The notes: generated from the letters alone by a model not told the origin. Shown: positions 43,287 through 52,199, counted from the first letter of the stretch. The stretch: 52,953 nucleotides of DNA from Anaerolineales bacterium (GCA_016932955.1 JAFGBV010000219.1:1-52953), one strand, 5' to 3'. Translations and numbers: made by a program.

Positions 43287-43325
43287 CATCCTGGCAAACC
43301 ACCTGTCCATTTTCAGGAGCCTGAC

Positions 43326-43955
43326 ATGTTCATTACCCTGGAGGGGCCCGAAGGTTGCGGCAAGACCACCCAATTACTCCCCCTGGCGGAATACCTGCGC
43401 CAGCAGGGCTACGATGTATTGACCACCCGCGAGCCAGGAGGCACGCCGATCAGCGAGCAAATCCGCGCCGTTCTGCACAGCTTACGCAATACAGAGATGC
43501 ACACGCGCACCGAAATCCTGCTTTTCCAGGCAGCACGTGCCCAACATGTGGAACAGGTAATCCGCCCCCATCTGGCTGGTGGCGGCATCGTTCTCTGTGA
43601 CCGTTTTGCCGACTCCACGATGGCGTACCAGGGTTATGGCCGCCAGCAGCCGCTGGAGCCTCTGCGCCGCCTGATCGAATTTGCCACCGGTGGCCTTCAG
43701 CCCGACCTGACCCTCCTGCTCGATTTGGATGTGGAAGAAGGATTGCGCCGCCGCTCAAAGGGAGGGGAGTGGAACCGTCTCGACGCGCTCGAGCTTGCCT
43801 TTCACCAGCGGGTTCGCCAGGGCTACCACGCATTGGCGCAAGCTGAGCCGCAGCGTTGGATCATCGTGGACGCCGCCTCTTCCCTGCAGGCGGTGCAGGC
43901 AGATTTGCAAACCGTGGTGTTGGGCTGGCTAAAAAAACGCGCCCCCCGCGTTTAG
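43326..43955 (+). CDS. tmk: Thymidylate kinase
   Basis: 209 residues. P-loop EGPEGCGKTT at 6-15, TTREPGGTPISEQIR (dTMP site), LCDRFADSTMAYQG with the DR motif, and lid RRRSKGGEWNRLD. Converts dTMP to dTDP. holB, often beside tmk, is absent. Confidence 0.96.
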   Translation: MFITLEGPEGCGKTTQLLPLAEYLRQQGYDVLTTREPGGTPISEQIRAVLHSLRNTEMHTRTEILLFQAARAQHVEQVIRPHLAGGGIVLCDRFADSTMAYQGYGRQQPLEPLRRLIEFATGGLQPDLTLLLDLDVEEGLRRRSKGGEWNRLDALELAFHQRVRQGYHALAQAEPQRWIIVDAASSLQAVQADLQTVVLGWLKKRAPRV

Positions 43956-43970
43956 CGTGCTTTGTCTGGC

Positions 43971-44363
43971 TCAGCCCAGGTCCCCGTCATCTCCAAGCCC
44001 TCCGCCTTCCCCCAGGTCTGGAATGGCTTTTTCGATCTCTTCTGGACTCTGCCCGTTTTCCAATCTACCAACTACTTCATCGAACTCTGGTCCTAGCTCT
44101 TCCCCAGCCTCGCGTCCCATCTTGCGTAGCATCCTTCCCATCGCCTGTGGATCATTTTCCAATCCCTCCAACCCAGAGGGGTCGGCGAGATCTTCCAGGC
44201 GGCTTTCTTCTGAGCGCGCAAAACGGATGCGCCCGATACGTCGTTGTACTCGGTCACTGGCGCAGTGGGGACAGGTTACCGCGGTTTTTCCATACTCAGC
44301 ATAGCTGAGATAAACTTCAAACCGTTTTTTACAATTCAGGCAGCGATATTGGTAATTCGGCAT
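43971..44363 (-). CDS. FmdB-type zinc-ribbon protein
   Basis: 130 residues. The N-terminal zinc ribbon has CLNC (Cys8, Cys11) and CPHC (~31-34), the FmdB family pattern MPxYxYxC. The remaining ~90 residues are acidic and low-complexity (EEIEKAIPDLGEGGG, GDDGDLG). Convergent with tmk, divergent from gmk. Function unknown. Confidence 0.85.
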   Translation of the reverse strand: MPNYQYRCLNCKKRFEVYLSYAEYGKTAVTCPHCASDRVQRRIGRIRFARSEESRLEDLADPSGLEGLENDPQAMGRMLRKMGREAGEELGPEFDEVVGRLENGQSPEEIEKAIPDLGEGGGLGDDGDLG

Positions 44364-44418
44364 ACTTTCCTCGAAAAAACATTGTGGATATTCTCATTCT
44401 CAAATTGGATGGATAAAT

Positions 44419-44424
44419 TATAAT
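44419..44424 (+). promoter_or_regulatory. -10 element of gmk
   Basis: TATAAT 17 bases before the gmk ATG; no clear -35. Short leader containing the GGGAG ribosome-binding site. Confidence 0.4.
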
Positions 44425-44440
44425 CAAGTTGGGAGCGATT

Positions 44441-45061
44441 ATGTGTACATCTGATTTTAAATTTGATCCAAACAAACCCCTCCTAATCGTGATTTCTGGC
44501 CCATCTGGGGTGGGTAAAGATACCGTGATTGATAGCATGAAAGAGCGTTTCTTGCCCTTTCATTTCGTTGTCACCGTAGCCACGCGCGCCCCACGCCAGG
44601 GTGAAGTGCATGGGGTGGATTACTTCTTTGTTTCCCATGATGAATTTGCTGAGATGATCGAGAATGGCGAGCTTATTGAGTATGCCATCGTGTACAACGA
44701 TTATAAAGGCATTCCCAAGTCCCAGGTAGACCAGGCCCTTGCCAGCGGCAAGGATGTGGTGATGCGCCTGGATGTGCAGGGTGCAGATACGATCCGTTGT
44801 CAATATCCGGATGCCTTGTTGATTTTCTTGACCGCCCAGGATGAAGAAGAGCTGATCAATCGTTTACGCCGCCGCGAGACAGAAACCCCCGAGGGGTTGA
44901 AACTGCGTATCGCCACGGCTCGTAAGGAGATGAAACGGATATCTTCCTTCGATTATGTCGTAGTCAATAAAGAGGACTATTTGGACGAAGCGGTGGATAC
45001 GATCCTTGCCATCATCCGCGCAGAGCATCATAAAGTTCATCAGCACAAGGTGACATCTTGA
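44441..45061 (+). CDS. gmk: Guanylate kinase
   Basis: 206 residues from the ATG at 44441 (GGGAG 5 bases upstream; the in-frame TTG at 44429 would lie before the RBS). P-loop SGPSGVGKDT at 19-28 carries Asp in place of the common Ser/Thr. GMP-binding region RAPRQGEVHGVDYFFVSHDEF follows, then RRETETPEGLKLRI. Phosphorylates GMP or dGMP. Its stop overlaps the start of the rhomboid gene. Confidence 0.94.
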   Translation: MCTSDFKFDPNKPLLIVISGPSGVGKDTVIDSMKERFLPFHFVVTVATRAPRQGEVHGVDYFFVSHDEFAEMIENGELIEYAIVYNDYKGIPKSQVDQALASGKDVVMRLDVQGADTIRCQYPDALLIFLTAQDEEELINRLRRRETETPEGLKLRIATARKEMKRISSFDYVVVNKEDYLDEAVDTILAIIRAEHHKVHQHKVTS

Positions 45062-45837
45062 ACCGGCCTCCTTCTGAGCCACCCCTGCGCGGCAGCCCAG
45101 ATTTACCCCCGCCGGCTCCGGCCTACATGGTTTCGGTGCGCCCTCCTGCCACCCGGCCGATGGTCACTTACATTATCCTAGGGGTTACGATTCTGGTATA
45201 TATTCTCCAACAACTCAGCGAAGTTGCTCTGGGCGGTGATTGGCCTCTGATTATTGGAGCAAAGATCAATGAGTATATCTTTGCCGGGCAGATCTGGCGC
45301 TTGATCACCCCCGTCATGCTGCACGCCTCTATCCTCCACATAGGCTTCAATATGTATGCCCTGTACAGCTTTGGGCCAGCCTTGGAACGCCATTATGGGC
45401 ACTGGCGGTTTCTTGCCTTGTATGGCATCGGCGGGTTTGCCGGGAATGTGATCTCCTTTTTATTTTCCTTGAATCCTTCCGTCGGATCTTCAACGGCTAT
45501 CTTTGGATTATTAGGCGCAGAGGCGGTTTTTTTATACCAGAATCGCCAGCTATTTGGCAGTATCGCCACCCGCGCCTTAGGACAGGTGGTAACTATTGCC
45601 ATCGTCAACCTGGTGATTGGTCTTTCGCCTGGCATTGATAATTGGGGGCATATCGGTGGATTGCTGGGAGGCTCGTTGTTCGCCTTTTTCGCTGGCCCCT
45701 TGTTCCAGCTTAAGGGCTATTACCCCGATCTCGCCCTTGTGGATAGCCGCGAACCTCGCGATATCGTGGTCGCTGGTTTAGGTGTCAGCGCCTTGTTCGC
45801 TTTCCTCACCATTGTCGCTCTGCTAATGCGGCGGTAG
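45058..45837 (+). CDS. Rhomboid family intramembrane serine protease
   Basis: 259 residues from TTG at 45058 overlapping the gmk stop (TTGA); the first Met is residue 24. Six or more membrane helices. Catalytic Ser145 in GSSTAIFG (family GxSx), His198 in NWGHIGG, and oxyanion Asn98 in HIGFNMY. Cleaves membrane-embedded substrates; targets unknown. The Pro-rich N-terminal 30 residues are cytoplasmic. Confidence 0.93.
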   Translation: MNRPPSEPPLRGSPDLPPPAPAYMVSVRPPATRPMVTYIILGVTILVYILQQLSEVALGGDWPLIIGAKINEYIFAGQIWRLITPVMLHASILHIGFNMYALYSFGPALERHYGHWRFLALYGIGGFAGNVISFLFSLNPSVGSSTAIFGLLGAEAVFLYQNRQLFGSIATRALGQVVTIAIVNLVIGLSPGIDNWGHIGGLLGGSLFAFFAGPLFQLKGYYPDLALVDSREPRDIVVAGLGVSALFAFLTIVALLMRR

Positions 45838-45854
45838 CGTTTCTTAGCCTGAGA

Positions 45855-45896
45855 AAGAGAGAGCGGGAGGCGACTATTCACCTCCCGCTCTCTCTT
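45855..45896. terminator. Perfect hairpin between convergent genes
   Basis: AAGAGAGAGCGGGAGG (45855-45870) and CCTCCCGCTCTCTCTT (45881-45896), 16-bp perfect stem, 10-base loop. Lies between the rhomboid gene and the following minus-strand gene. Confidence 0.82.
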
Positions 45897-45898
45897 CT

Positions 45899-46300
45899 CT
45901 ATGGAGATCCCGGCAGATCTGGGCCGTCCAGAGGATCATCGTTTGGGTTGTCATCATAGCCCAGCTCAATCGCCACTTCTTCTTCTACTGTGCGCAACCA
46001 CAGCAAAAGCAAATGCCCCTCTTGCACTTCCATGTGGCGAGCCGCGATAATCGGCAATTGTTGAATCAGCCCATCCAAAGCCCGATATTCAAGATACATC
46101 GTTCCATAGTGGCGCCAGGTGCGGTGACATCGCTCTAGCATTGCCGGTCCATTGAAAGTACGCAAGCGCGTCATCACCACGTTGGCCAAGGTGGGGCTAT
46201 CGTTCAAACCCAGGGGCCAGCCCTCGCGTACCGGCTCAAAGATGGGAGGTGGCCCTTCGATGATAGTGATTTTGTTATCAACTTCCATTTCGTTTACCAT
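45899..46300 (-). CDS. Hypothetical protein
   Basis: 133 residues from the ATG at 46300, which has AGGAGAA upstream; the frame stays open further but without RBS. Centre is helical (LANVVMTRLRTF, MLERCHRTWRHYGTMYLEY, EGHLLLLWLRTVEEEVAIEL); the C-terminus is an Asp/Pro-rich tail (DDNPNDDPLDGPDLPG). No membrane segment or known motif. Confidence 0.65.
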   Translation of the reverse strand: MVNEMEVDNKITIIEGPPPIFEPVREGWPLGLNDSPTLANVVMTRLRTFNGPAMLERCHRTWRHYGTMYLEYRALDGLIQQLPIIAARHMEVQEGHLLLLWLRTVEEEVAIELGYDDNPNDDPLDGPDLPGSP

Positions 46301-46553
46301 TTCTCCTGCTGTACAGCGGCAATCATACCATAGAACCACTCCTATCCTTGCTCGCACTTCCGTGGTTCTCTAGGAATTGCCGGAGTGAGGCACACCTGCC
46401 AGCTGTCACGGAAATTCCCAGTGAGCCACTTCCGTAAGTCGGTTCTTTAGGCACAACCGTGGTAGGGCAGATTTACTCTCTGTCATTGCAGCTCCAAGGT
46501 GCGTGTAAATCCCTGCCAGACCCAGGTATAATTCTGCTGATTGGGTTCTATCT

Positions 46554-46919
46554 GTGTATAAACTGGTGATCCTTTTTCATACCAATTCTGATCCCATGTT
46601 GGATGAGCGTTGGCCGCAATTCCTGCGCCTGGTTGAACAGATGCCGGGCTTGCAGCGCGAGGCTACATGTCGCGTTGAGCGTTTTCTCTCTGGGAGCCTG
46701 CAGGTCAGCCTGATTCACGAATTGTACTTTCATACGCTCATCGAGCTACAAGCTGGAATGGCATCGCTGCATGGCATGCAGGCCGGGCAGTTGCTGCAAG
46801 AGATCACCTCTGGCAAGGTCACTCTCCTTTTTGCAGATCACCGCCAGGACGATCTGGAAAACATTCGCAAGTACCGAACGCTCTCAGATGATGGGGAGCT
46901 TTCCCCGCCTGTCCTGTAA
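46554..46919 (+). CDS. EthD-like dimeric alpha/beta-barrel protein
   Basis: 121 residues from GTG at 46554. The first ~100 residues follow the ferredoxin-like EthD pattern (YKLVILFHTNSDPMLDERW, FLRLVEQMPGLQ, HTLIELQAGMASL, LLQEITSGKVTLLFAD). TATAAT at 46527-46532 lies 22 bases upstream. Such proteins bind or transform small aromatic or ketone substrates; role here unknown. Confidence 0.72.
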   Translation: MYKLVILFHTNSDPMLDERWPQFLRLVEQMPGLQREATCRVERFLSGSLQVSLIHELYFHTLIELQAGMASLHGMQAGQLLQEITSGKVTLLFADHRQDDLENIRKYRTLSDDGELSPPVL

Positions 46920-46937
46920 CCTGGAAACCTGCATCGG

Positions 46938-47681
46938 ATGCCATCGCTTAACTTGTCCCGTTCTTCTCGCAAACATCTGCCGTTGTGGCTGCGCATCGGA
47001 CTGCTGGTCTTCTTGGCAGGCGCCCTGGTTGCAGGATACTTTATTTTCCCTTGGTTGCGCACGCAGAGCACGCGCTCGCTGCGCCTGGTGGAATGGTTCA
47101 GTCACCCCAACCAGCACCCCGACTGGGCAATTCATGCCGCTGAACGCTGCGGTGATGCGCCGTTCCTCCTGCCAACGGATGGTTATATCGGCTTCATCTG
47201 GGGCGATTCCTTTCGTCCGGGTCATCGCCACCAGGGTATCGATATCTTTGGCGGTCAGGAGCCTGGCTTAGCCCCTGTTGTGGCTGTTTATCCAGGCTAC
47301 CTTTCTCGCCTGCCAGATTGGCGCTCCAGCGTGATCGTCCGCATTCCTAATGACCCGCTCCAACCGGGGCGGCAGATCTGGGTGTACTATACCCACATGG
47401 CCGATGTCGATGGAAATTCCTTCATCTCCGCTGATTTTCCTCCCGGCACCGGTGAGGTATTTGTAGAAGCAGGTACCCTGTTAGGCTACCAGGGCAATTA
47501 CTCAGGCGACCCCATTAATCCAACAGGCATCCATCTTCATTTTTCAATCGTGTTGGATGATGGGCAGGGTAACTTTCGCAATGAGCTTAGGATTGAAAAC
47601 ACCATCGATCCTTCTCCCTACCTGGGCTTGCCCTTGAACGCCGCCCAAAATCCCGACCAGATCCTGGTTTGTGACCGCTGA
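46938..47681 (+). CDS. Membrane-anchored M23 metallopeptidase
   Basis: 247 residues. One membrane helix at 17-38. Extracytoplasmic LytM domain with HQGID (His98, Asp102), His153 (YYTHMAD) and HLH (199-201), all M23 zinc and catalytic residues in place. Probably cleaves peptidoglycan cross-bridges. 18 bases after the EthD-like gene. Confidence 0.88.
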   Translation: MPSLNLSRSSRKHLPLWLRIGLLVFLAGALVAGYFIFPWLRTQSTRSLRLVEWFSHPNQHPDWAIHAAERCGDAPFLLPTDGYIGFIWGDSFRPGHRHQGIDIFGGQEPGLAPVVAVYPGYLSRLPDWRSSVIVRIPNDPLQPGRQIWVYYTHMADVDGNSFISADFPPGTGEVFVEAGTLLGYQGNYSGDPINPTGIHLHFSIVLDDGQGNFRNELRIENTIDPSPYLGLPLNAAQNPDQILVCDR

Positions 47682-47711
47682 GCAAGTCGGTTTGATCAAC
47701 GAGGAGAGATT

Positions 47712-48446
47712 TTGGATACCTTTAAAGAGAAAGTAGTGCTCATTACCGGGGCAGGCTTGGGCACAGGCCGCGCCATTGCACAGGCCTTTGCCGAGCAGGG
47801 CGCCATCATTGCTGCCAACGATCTCAGTCCGGTCAATCTGAATGAAACCGTGCAAAGCATCATTGCCGCAGGTGGGCAGGCCAAGGCTTATGTCTTCGAC
47901 ATTGCGAAGCGTATGCCGGCATCTGCCCTGGTCGCGCAGGTGGTCGCCGATTGGCAGCGCATCGATTGCCTGGTCAACGCGGCTGCTGTGGAACCTTATG
48001 CCGCTTTCCTGGATATGGATGAGTGGGATTGGCATCGCACGATCGATGTGAACCTGGGGGGTCCTTACTTTGTGATGCAGCAAGTCGCCCTGATCATGCG
48101 CCAGCAGGGAGGGGGAGCCATTGTCAACCTGGCTGCTGTGATAGACCGCCCCCAAGGTTGGAAAGGCCGTTCCGCATACATCGCCAGCAAGGCTGGGCTG
48201 ATCGGCCTGACCCGCCAGGCCGCAGAAGAGCTTGCTCCCGATCATATTCGCGTGAATGCTTTGTGCCCTGGATGGACAGATCGCGAGATGGGTTATCCGG
48301 TTCCTGACCCGTTGTTTACAACCCACCTTCCGTATGGCGTCCCGCCAGCCCAGCCGCAGGATACGGTTGAGCTGGTATTGTTCTTGTGTTCAGCTGCGGC
48401 CTCCAACATCACCGGGCAGGCAATTCCTGTCGGGTCGGCACGTTGA
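47712..48446 (+). CDS. Short-chain dehydrogenase/reductase, catalytic Ser missing
   Basis: 244 residues from TTG at 47712 (GAGGAG 8 bases upstream). Rossmann TGAGLGTG near 13-20 and the YxxxK motif in SAYIASK are intact. The strand that normally reads IVNxSS carries IVNLAAV, so the catalytic Ser is replaced by Ala, and NNAG is replaced by NAAA. Either substrate assistance or a non-catalytic role is possible. Followed by an enoyl-CoA hydratase. Confidence 0.88.
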   Translation: MDTFKEKVVLITGAGLGTGRAIAQAFAEQGAIIAANDLSPVNLNETVQSIIAAGGQAKAYVFDIAKRMPASALVAQVVADWQRIDCLVNAAAVEPYAAFLDMDEWDWHRTIDVNLGGPYFVMQQVALIMRQQGGGAIVNLAAVIDRPQGWKGRSAYIASKAGLIGLTRQAAEELAPDHIRVNALCPGWTDREMGYPVPDPLFTTHLPYGVPPAQPQDTVELVLFLCSAAASNITGQAIPVGSAR

Positions 48447-48543
48447 ATTGTAGAATCTCCGATTTCAACGTATAATGATTACGAGTGCAGCTGCTGTAAG
48501 ATCTGCCAGTGTTCCCCCCCTTGGCGTGAAAACGGAGGTGTGT

Positions 48544-49320
48544 ATGCCCGCTTACGAAAATATCCTGGTCGAGACTCAAGGCCGCGTGGGTTTGGTGCGC
48601 CTGAATCGCCCAAAGGCGCTTAATGCGCTGAATCGCACCCTGCTCACAGAATTGATGGACGCACTTGAAGCCTTCGATGCCGACCCTGCTATTGGGGCGA
48701 TGGTGGTCACCGGCGATAACCGCGCCTTTGCTGCGGGAGCAGATATCAAAGAGATGGTGGATTCCACCGTTATTGAGATGTTCGTTCGCGATCAAATCTC
48801 TATCTTTGACCGCATCCTGCATATTAAAAAACCCGTGATCGCCGCCGTGTCGGGCTGGTGCCTGGGCGGCGGGTGCGAGTTGGCCTTATCTTTCGACATG
48901 GTTATCGCTTCAGAGTCAGCCCGTTTTGGGCAACCGGAGATTACTATTGGTGTCATCCCGGGCGCCGGCGGCACCCAGCGCCTGACCAGGGTGGTGGGTA
49001 AGGCGATTGCCATGGAAATGATCCTCAATAATCGCACCCTGACCGCTGAAGAATCCCTCAGCCTGGGCCTGGTAAATCGCGTTGTTCCCGTCGAACGCTG
49101 CCTGGACGAGGCGTTGGCATTGGCTGCTGAAGTTGCCGCTCGTGCCCCTCTGGCGGTGCGCCTGGCAAAAGAATCGATCAACCGCGCCTATGAGTCTTTC
49201 CTGCGCGATGGCCTTGCTGCCGAACGGCGTGCTTTTTATCTTCTTTTTGGCTCCGCAGATCAAAAGGAAGGCATGCAGGCTTTCATCGAGAAGCGCTCCC
49301 CTGAATGGAAAGGCCAGTAA
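48544..49320 (+). CDS. Enoyl-CoA hydratase/isomerase (crotonase family)
   Basis: 258 residues from the ATG at 48544, with GGAGG 6-10 bases before. Oxyanion-hole segments AFAAGADIKEM (~61-71) and GWCLGGGCELALSFD (~101-115), and catalytic Glu in GQPEITIGVIPGAGGTQRL. Both catalytic glutamates expected of hydratases appear present. Hydrates 2-enoyl-CoA, most likely short-chain. Sits between an SDR and an AAC(3)-like gene. Confidence 0.93.
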   Translation: MPAYENILVETQGRVGLVRLNRPKALNALNRTLLTELMDALEAFDADPAIGAMVVTGDNRAFAAGADIKEMVDSTVIEMFVRDQISIFDRILHIKKPVIAAVSGWCLGGGCELALSFDMVIASESARFGQPEITIGVIPGAGGTQRLTRVVGKAIAMEMILNNRTLTAEESLSLGLVNRVVPVERCLDEALALAAEVAARAPLAVRLAKESINRAYESFLRDGLAAERRAFYLLFGSADQKEGMQAFIEKRSPEWKGQ

Positions 49321-49372
49321 CCTCCCTGGCGCGGCAACATTCTGATCTCATCCGGTTAGGTGAAAAGAACCC

Positions 49373-50164
49373 ATGCTTACCTTTCGTGACTTTTCCAATG
49401 CCCTGCGCAAGCTACAGATCGATCACTCAACCCCAGTGATTGCCCATGCCTCGTTATCCGCTTTTGGTGAAGTGCATGGCGGCGTGGAAAGCATCCTGGG
49501 GGCTTTGCTCTCCTCGTATAACACGCTGATCATGCCGGCTTTCACCTATAAAACTATGATCACTCCCGAAGTCGGCCCGCCAGAAAATGCCATTCTCTAT
49601 GGCAGCGCACGCGATGCCAACCTGATGGCAGAGTTCTATAAACACGATATGCCCGCAGATCGCATGATGGGCGCAGTGCCTGAGGCGCTGCGCCAGCATC
49701 CAAAGGCGCAGCGTTCGAACCATCCCATCCTCTCCTTCGTCGGAGTAAATGCTGAGCAGGCCTTGCAGGCGCAGACGATCGAAGAGCCGCTCGCGCCGAT
49801 CCATATCTTGAAGACAGAAGGCGGTTGGGTGTTGCTGTTGGGCGTCGATCACACCGTCAATACCAGCATCCACTACGCAGAATGGCTTGCCAGGCGCAAG
49901 CAATTCGTGCGCTGGGCGCTGACGCCAAAAGGCGTGGTCGAATGTGCTGCGTTCCCGGGCTGTTCGCAAGGTTTCCAGGCAATTGCCCCTCGCCTGGAGG
50001 GGAAAGAGCGCCGCGTGGAGCTTGACCAGGCATTTATTCAAGCAGTCTCTCTCGAAGACCTGACGGCCGTCGTGCGCACAATGTTAGAAGAAGATCCCCT
50101 CTCGCTGCTTTGCCAGTGCGCAGATTGCGAGCGCTGCAATGCAGTGCGCGCCGCTGTGCAGTAA
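49373..50164 (+). CDS. AAC(3)-family N-acetyltransferase-like protein
   Basis: 263 residues. AHASLSAFGEVHGG (~23-36), PAFTYKT, the family RSNHPILSFVG motif (~107-117, form RSxHPxxSxxxxG) and LLGVDHTVNTSIHYAE (~155-170) match aminoglycoside 3-N-acetyltransferases. The C-terminus has CQCADCERC, unusual for the family and possibly metal-binding. Chromosomal homologues (YokD-like) need not confer resistance. Confidence 0.88.
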   Translation: MLTFRDFSNALRKLQIDHSTPVIAHASLSAFGEVHGGVESILGALLSSYNTLIMPAFTYKTMITPEVGPPENAILYGSARDANLMAEFYKHDMPADRMMGAVPEALRQHPKAQRSNHPILSFVGVNAEQALQAQTIEEPLAPIHILKTEGGWVLLLGVDHTVNTSIHYAEWLARRKQFVRWALTPKGVVECAAFPGCSQGFQAIAPRLEGKERRVELDQAFIQAVSLEDLTAVVRTMLEEDPLSLLCQCADCERCNAVRAAVQ

Positions 50165-50180
50165 TCATTTGCAAGGACAG

Positions 50181-50220
50181 AAAAAAATGGGCCGTGCATG
50201 TTTGCAATCTGCACGGCCCA
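50181..50220 (-). terminator. Terminator of the orphan DHp gene
   Basis: Stem TGGGCCGTGCA (50188-50198) with TGCACGGCCCA (50210-50220), 11-bp perfect, followed on the minus strand by TTTTTTT. Convergent with the AAC(3)-like gene and may act on both. Confidence 0.82.
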
Positions 50221-50226
50221 AGTAGT

Positions 50227-50553
50227 TTAGCAATCTAAATTGGGCAGGTCGGGTCGTTTTCCCAGGGGGATCGTGATATTGCTGTCGAGTGGTTTGGCAA
50301 AATCGGTCACCAGGAACAAGGCGCGTTTGTTGGCTGTATCGATCGCATTCAGCAGCTCAATCTCCTCATCTGAGAGATTTACCTTGCGGCGTAGAAGGGC
50401 ATTAGCAGTGAAGATGATACACAGCGATTGCCGGATATCATGCACAAAGCCGGCAATTCCGCGCTGGTAATACCCGCGTTCTTCCGGCGGGAGCTGCTCG
50501 ATTAATTTAGCCAACACCTTCCCGGCATACAGAATCTCTTCTTCATCTTCCAT
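50227..50553 (-). CDS. Orphan histidine-kinase dimerisation (HisKA-like) domain protein
   Basis: 108 residues. Centre reads IAGFVHDIRQSLCIIFTANA, like the H-box of HisKA domains with His38, followed by a second helix LSDEEIELLNAIDTANKRAL. No ATPase domain follows; the chain ends soon after (DC). It could be a phosphotransfer or dimerisation module fed by other kinases, such as the two encoded 15-18 kb away (inference). Start ATG at 50553; 32 bases after lysS. Confidence 0.65.
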   Translation of the reverse strand: MEDEEEILYAGKVLAKLIEQLPPEERGYYQRGIAGFVHDIRQSLCIIFTANALLRRKVNLSDEEIELLNAIDTANKRALFLVTDFAKPLDSNITIPLGKRPDLPNLDC

Positions 50554-50584
50554 ACCATTCCCCTCCGATCCCCAATCTCATCCG

Positions 50585-52129
50585 CTAATCTTCACGAGTT
50601 CGCAGCGGTGGGAAGAGAATCACCTCCCGGATACTGGAATTATCCGTCAGTAGCATGGTCAGGCGGTCTACTCCCATCCCAAAGCCGCCGCTTGGAGGCA
50701 TCCCATAGCGCATGGCGCGCAGGTAATCCTCATCCATCGGGTGGCGTTCCTCATCATCTGTATTATACTCCCGTCCCATTTCCAGGAAACGCGCCTCCTG
50801 GTCGAGCGGGTCGTTGAGCTCAGTGAATGCGTTGCACAGCTCCATGCCTCCCACAAACCCTTCAAAGCGCTCCACTATCTGCGGGTTGCCTGGTTTGCTC
50901 TTGGCCAGCGGCGAAATATCACGCGGGTAATCGTACAGGAAGGTAGGCTGGATCAATGTAGGCTCCAGGAAGTCTCCCAGTAGCCCATCGATCAGCTTGC
51001 CGCGCGGCGCATTGGGGTTGTGTGGTAGATCACGTTTGCGCATTGCCGCGGCCAGACTTTCGGCGCTGGTATACTGGTGGATATCGATGCCGGTAGCCTC
51101 GATCAACCCCTCGCGCAGATCGACCCGCCGCCAGGGTGGGGTGAGGTCGATCTCGGTTCCACGGAAGGTGATCGTCCGCCGCCCAAGCACCCGGTCGGCA
51201 ACATGGCAGACCATCTCTTCGGTCAGGCGCAGCACCTGTTCGTAGTCGGCGTATGCCCAATAGAATTCCAATTGGGTGAACTCAGGATTGTGTTTGTACG
51301 ATACACCTTCGTTCCGGAAGTCGCGGCCGATTTCGTAGACACGCTCGAACCCGCCAACCAGCAGGCGTTTCAGATACAGCTCGAATGAGATGCGCAGGTA
51401 CAGATCCTGTTTGAGCTGATTGTGATGGGTGATAAAAGGCTTGGCTGCTGCGCCGCCATAGAGCGGCTGCAGGATGGGAGTCTCCACTTCCAGGAAGCCA
51501 CGCTCGTCCAGGAATTCTTGCAAGGCGCGCACGATTGCCGTGCGGGTGCGGAAGATCTGCCGCACCTCAGGGTTAACTGCCAGGTCTGCGTAACGCTGAC
51601 GGTAACGCGTCTCTGGGTCAGTCAGTATGGCATGCCGCACAACTTCACCCGCGACGATCTCATCCTTTGCCGCTGGCAAGGGCGTGATCGCCTTTGCCAG
51701 CATGCGGAACGAGGCCACGCGCAGTGTCACTTCTCCGGTGCGTGTGCGAAACATCACACCGCTGGCTTGCACAAAGTCCCCTAGGTCAAATTCGCGATTA
51801 AATAGCGCCAGGCTTCCCTCGCCCACCTCATTGGCGCGCAAGAAAAGCTGCACGCGGCCATCGCCATCTTCAATGTGGGCGAAGGTGACCTTTCCCATCG
51901 GGCGCATCGAGCGCAATCTGCCTGCGAGTGTTACCTCTGGCAGGTTGATTGCAGACGCCTGCGCAGCGTTGGCCTTGGCTTCCACTTCCGCGGCTTCATA
52001 GAGGCGGATGGCCTCCAGGCTGGTATGGGTGCGTTGGGCACGCGTAGGGTATGGCTCTATGCCTTCTGCGCGCAATTCCAGCAGTTTCTCCAGCCGGTTT
52101 TGTTCCAGATTGCTCAGTTCACTTGTCAT
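50585..52129 (-). CDS. lysS: Lysyl-tRNA synthetase, class II
   Basis: 514 residues from the ATG at 52129 (AGGAG 8 bases upstream; the ATG at 52135 is too close to it). N-terminal OB anticodon-binding domain ~50-160 (GRLRSMRPMGKVTFAHIEDG), then class-II motifs 1-3: RTRTAIVRALQEFLDERGFLE, RDFRNEGVSYKHNPEFTQLE, GFGMGVDRLTMLLTD. Charges tRNA-Lys. A terminator stem lies between greA and this start, ending 18 bases before the ATG. Confidence 0.97.
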   Translation of the reverse strand: MTSELSNLEQNRLEKLLELRAEGIEPYPTRAQRTHTSLEAIRLYEAAEVEAKANAAQASAINLPEVTLAGRLRSMRPMGKVTFAHIEDGDGRVQLFLRANEVGEGSLALFNREFDLGDFVQASGVMFRTRTGEVTLRVASFRMLAKAITPLPAAKDEIVAGEVVRHAILTDPETRYRQRYADLAVNPEVRQIFRTRTAIVRALQEFLDERGFLEVETPILQPLYGGAAAKPFITHHNQLKQDLYLRISFELYLKRLLVGGFERVYEIGRDFRNEGVSYKHNPEFTQLEFYWAYADYEQVLRLTEEMVCHVADRVLGRRTITFRGTEIDLTPPWRRVDLREGLIEATGIDIHQYTSAESLAAAMRKRDLPHNPNAPRGKLIDGLLGDFLEPTLIQPTFLYDYPRDISPLAKSKPGNPQIVERFEGFVGGMELCNAFTELNDPLDQEARFLEMGREYNTDDEERHPMDEDYLRAMRYGMPPSGGFGMGVDRLTMLLTDNSSIREVILFPPLRTRED

Positions 52130-52146
52130 CGCCATGCTCCTGTTAT

Positions 52147-52181
52147 AAAAAAAGCCCCGCGCACACTTTCTTGCGCGGGGC
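52147..52181 (-). terminator. Intrinsic terminator/attenuator between greA and lysS
   Basis: GCCCCGCGC (52181-52173) pairs with GCGCGGGGC (52062-side arm, 52062 offset: 52154-52162) followed on the minus strand by TTTTTTT (52153-52147). An alternative stem GGGGC (52196-52192) with GCCCC (52181-52177) would compete with its 5' arm. Confidence 0.85.
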
Positions 52182-52199
52182 AGGATAATCAGCCCCAGA

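Noticed and set aside
44383..44391. Isolated TGTGGATAT, one mismatch from a DnaA box
   Set aside because: A single weak box without neighbours is expected by chance.
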